DNA of 64,000 nt from positions 1 through 64,000 of the forward strand of contig NZ_CANLTC010000009.1 in NCBI RefSeq assembly GCF_947493865.1, written 5' to 3'. The stretch comes from an uncultured Halomonas sp. GTDB taxonomy: Bacteria; Pseudomonadota; Gammaproteobacteria; Pseudomonadales; Halomonadaceae. The translations under genes and the position numbers were made by a program. Below are positions 62,042 to 64,000 of this stretch, piece after piece. The stretch's first letter is position 1; each line of letters opens with the position of its first letter. The notes under the pieces were generated by a model. It did not search any database. It saw nothing but the letters and a program-made list of their open reading frames with translations, and had not been told where the DNA came from.

Positions 62042-62268
62042 AGGAGTCCTCCTTGAGACCGACAAAGAACAATTATCCCTTTTAAGCCTTCCTGGCGCCA
62101 CCTCGCAGGCGTGCCAAGTGTCACTCCAGAATGATAACGCCAACAACGTGCTGTCGGCCGCTCCGGCATTCGTCAAGCGCTGGCGATTTCTGCCGATGAT
62201 CGCTATCGTAGCGCGTTCCTCATTTTTCAGTGGATTCTCCATCCGCTCGTACTACAACGGAGACCAAG
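62042..62268. other. divergent intergenic region
   Basis: 227 bases between the amidotransferase and TraX-like genes. It should hold the two promoters; no palindrome or repeat was noticed. Confidence 0.4.
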
Positions 62269-63066
62269 ATGCGTGCGTCATCATCCGCCTCGGCATCCCA
62301 GGCGACACTACGACCATCCTCGGCCTGGACCGCCTGGGGTCAGTGGATTGCGCTGATCACCATGACCGTGGATCACGTCACGCGTTATCTATTACCGGAT
62401 AGCTGGGACGTTGGCTGGGCCAGTTCCTCCATTGGACGTATCGCTTTTCCTCTGTTCGCCGGCATGGTGGCCTGGCATGGCCTGTTCAATACGCGTAGCC
62501 CGTTTGGTTATGCCAAGCGCATCCTCATCATCGGCCTGATCGCGCAGCTGCCCTACATGACCATGCCCCGGGACGGCTTCCAGCTGAACATCTGTTTTAC
62601 CCTGGCGCTCGGGCTATTCTGGGGCACGTGGTTACGTGATCTTGCCCAGCGCGGCGGTGTCGACAGGGAGGCACCGCTGCAGCGACTCTTGTTGCTGGCG
62701 GCCTCCTTACTGGCCTGGTGGCTGCTGGGGCCATGGCTCGAATATGGTCATTACGGCCTGCTGCTGATTCCCTGCTACATGTTCGCGCTGCAGGCGTTGA
62801 CCCAATCGACGGACTCGTTTCAAGAGCACCTGTTGATGGTCGCGGCCAGTGTGCCGATATTGCTCGTCGCCGGTCTGATGAACAGCTCAGACATGGCCAA
62901 ATCCTTTACCGTGGCGACGACCCTGTTCATCTTGGTGATGGCGGCAGGCGCAGCCAGTCGCGTGCCGCAGATCAGCCCTGGCGCCAGGATGCCGCGCAAG
63001 GTATGGCTGGCCTGGTATCCTGCGCATTTCGCGGTAATCGCACTGTTATTGCATGGCCCTTGGTAA
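62269..63066 (+). CDS. TraX family membrane protein
   Basis: Protein of 265 residues with eight or so hydrophobic segments. The TraX signature is WIALITMTVDHVTRYL, IGRIAFPLFAGMVAWHGL and RILIIGLIAQLPYM. TraX acetylates F-pilin in the F plasmid; the chromosomal homologues form a broader acyltransferase-like family with unknown substrates. GGAG lies seven bases before ATG 62269. No conjugation gene is close, so a pilin role is unlikely. Confidence 0.87.
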   Translation: MRASSSASASQATLRPSSAWTAWGQWIALITMTVDHVTRYLLPDSWDVGWASSSIGRIAFPLFAGMVAWHGLFNTRSPFGYAKRILIIGLIAQLPYMTMPRDGFQLNICFTLALGLFWGTWLRDLAQRGGVDREAPLQRLLLLAASLLAWWLLGPWLEYGHYGLLLIPCYMFALQALTQSTDSFQEHLLMVAASVPILLVAGLMNSSDMAKSFTVATTLFILVMAAGAASRVPQISPGARMPRKVWLAWYPAHFAVIALLLHGPW

Positions 63067-63082
63067 CTGCACCCTCAAAGAA

Positions 63083-63119
63083 AAGACCGCTGTCGAATGA
63101 GTCGGCAGCGGTCTTGTTG
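63083..63119. terminator. terminator between TraX and YeiH genes
   Basis: AAGACCGCTGTCGA pairs with TCGGCAGCGGTCTT with one mismatch. The minus-strand tail is TTCTTTG and the plus-strand tail is GTTGTATT, so it may serve both convergent genes. Confidence 0.75.
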
Positions 63120-63145
63120 TATTCACGGCATCCTTACCGCGGTCT

Positions 63146-64000
63146 TTAGCTTCCTACCCCCCCGATCAGGATGAAGCCCAGCACCAGCAACAGGAGGAAA
63201 AGTGTCTCGATCACCATCAGGATGATCGGCTTCCACCCGACCACGGCAAGCTTCTGAAAGGACGTCTTTATGCCAAGACCCGCAATGGCCGTGACCAGAC
63301 ACCAGCGCGACAGATCCGTGAGCCCTTCGACGGCAACCGGCGGAATGAGACCGAAGCTGTTGATGATCACGATGACGATGAAGCCAACCAGAAACGTCGG
63401 CAACATGGGCACCTTGCCCCCTGTGCCCTTTTCCGCCTGGCGCTGCTGACGGTAGATGAAGATGAAGCACATTACCGCCGGTACCAGCATGGCCACGCGC
63501 AATAGCTTGACGAAAGTGGACACGTCGCCGGTATGCTGGGAAATGATGTAGCCCGCCCCCACCACTTGAGCGACATCGTGGATGGTACCCCCAAGGAAGA
63601 CCCCGGCCTGGTCATCGCTCAAGCCCAGCACGCTGACAAACAATGGATAGATCACCATGGCAATCGTGGAGAGCGCAGTCACTGCCACCACGGTGAGAAT
63701 CGTATTGCGTTCGTGATTTTCATGGCGCGGCATGGCGGCAGAAAGCGCCAGCGCCGCCGAAGCGCCGCAGATCGCCACAGAGCCACCGGTAAGCAGGCCC
63801 AGATCCTTGGGCAACCCGAGCATCCGGGCCACGGCGTAACCTACCAGAATCGTCGAGGTAACGCCGACGATCACTGTCAGGATAGGACCAAACCCAAGCT
63901 CACTGATCTGTTCGACGGTGATACGCACACCCAGCAAGGCAACGCCGATACGCAGGATGGTGCGCGAGGCGAATTCCACCCCGGCCAGGCAGCGTCCTTC
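63146..64000 (-). CDS. YeiH family putative sulfate exporter, 5' end outside window
   Basis: C-terminal 284 residues of a UPF0324/YeiH membrane protein with about eight hydrophobic segments. The frame stays open to the last base of the window; the missing N-terminus should be about 50-60 residues. CLAGVEFASRTILRIGVALLGVRIT, ICGASAALALSA and TIHDVAQVVGAGY are family motifs. YeiH homologues have been suggested to export sulfate or sulfite-derived ions; evidence is limited. The start of the protein cannot be placed. Confidence 0.9.
   Translation of the reverse strand, partial: EGRCLAGVEFASRTILRIGVALLGVRITVEQISELGFGPILTVIVGVTSTILVGYAVARMLGLPKDLGLLTGGSVAICGASAALALSAAMPRHENHERNTILTVVAVTALSTIAMVIYPLFVSVLGLSDDQAGVFLGGTIHDVAQVVGAGYIISQHTGDVSTFVKLLRVAMLVPAVMCFIFIYRQQRQAEKGTGGKVPMLPTFLVGFIVIVIINSFGLIPPVAVEGLTDLSRWCLVTAIAGLGIKTSFQKLAVVGWKPIILMVIETLFLLLLVLGFILIGGVGS

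Noticed and set aside
1..64000. CRISPR arrays, tRNA/rRNA genes, prophage, IS transposases, toxin-antitoxin pairs
   Set aside because: Read for them at all scales; no direct-repeat spacer array, cloverleaf or transposase frame was recognised.

Overview
The window looks like chromosome of a moderately GC-rich gammaproteobacterium, most likely Halomonas or a close relative in the Halomonadaceae. This rests on gene content and protein resemblance (full-length PntA/PntB, a YfdC-type FNT channel, FolE2 with ZevAB and Znu, an orphan betaine-type binding protein, DUF1853, DUF2797 and YeaC-like proteins), not on a marker gene. No rRNA, tRNA, prophage, plasmid gene, transposase gene or CRISPR array was seen. 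Almost all of it is housekeeping and accessory metabolism in short operons on both strands, with intergenic regions mostly under 250 bp.

Layout. 1-240: short tail of a possible gene and a MITE-like repeat. 238-2940 (-): two alpha/beta hydrolases and a patatin-like protein in one operon. 3095-4154 (+): tiny membrane ORF and an AEC transporter. 4216-5789 (-): sixA and gpsA. 5871-8908 (-): pntAB. 9071-13696 (-): isochorismatase-fold protein, selO, htpG, DUF1232. 13820-15766 (+): lytic transglycosylase. 15825-18461 (-): LysE exporter, ExoD, TM2 protein, 2-oxoglutarate oxygenase. 18716-19478 (+): two tandem cold-shock genes. 19608-22879 (-): acidic lipoprotein, fungal-type cytosine deaminase, VOC protein, lipid kinase, MgtC. 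23068-23880 (+): FNT channel. 23971-26419: leuA (-) and a divergent lrp-type regulator (+), with a structured leader between them. 26513-28286 (+): nfo, small membrane protein, IalB-like protein. 28409-34805: zinc-starvation island (folE2, zevAB, zur, znuBC, znuA) carrying four copies of one operator. 34902-39238 (-): pepN, ybaN-like, yajQ, GNAT. 39453-40937 (+): RimK-like ligase followed by a second MITE-like element. 41295-46409 (-): orphan ProX, DUF2797, yeaC-like, rhomboid, a second copy of the first repeat, metallophosphatase, nadK. 46563-54049: DUF1853, EamA transporter, possible DUF6314 protein, GNAT-nitrilase fusion with mtfA, a small secreted ORF, TVP38 protein, GT4 glycosyltransferase. 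54330-57750 (+): tartrate/D-malate dehydrogenase, hemerythrin, lipocalin, astE. 57965-61101 (+): complete basic amino acid ABC importer. 61292-64000: glutamine amidotransferase (-), TraX-like protein (+), and a YeiH exporter (-) running off the window.

How parts work together. The zinc island is the clearest system: Zur probably represses ZnuABC, ZevAB and the zinc-sparing FolE2 through a shared TACGTTATAWCATWWC-type operator, and probably its own gene. AstE and the arginine/ornithine-type importer next to it fit uptake and AST-pathway catabolism of arginine. SixA, GpsA and the lipase-like genes are unlinked housekeeping functions.

Most worth a second look: (i) three MITE-like elements of two families whose ends supply the TAG stop codon of the adjacent gene; (ii) a leuA leader with two successive hairpins sharing the 7-nt loop YCACAAG and no leucine-rich leader peptide; (iii) the four-operator Zur island; (iv) an isochorismatase-fold protein with serine in place of the catalytic cysteine; (v) a cytosine deaminase of the yeast Fcy1 type; (vi) a RimK-like ATP-grasp ligase divergent from a GNAT acetyltransferase. 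All identifications are from reading the sequence; no database search was run.
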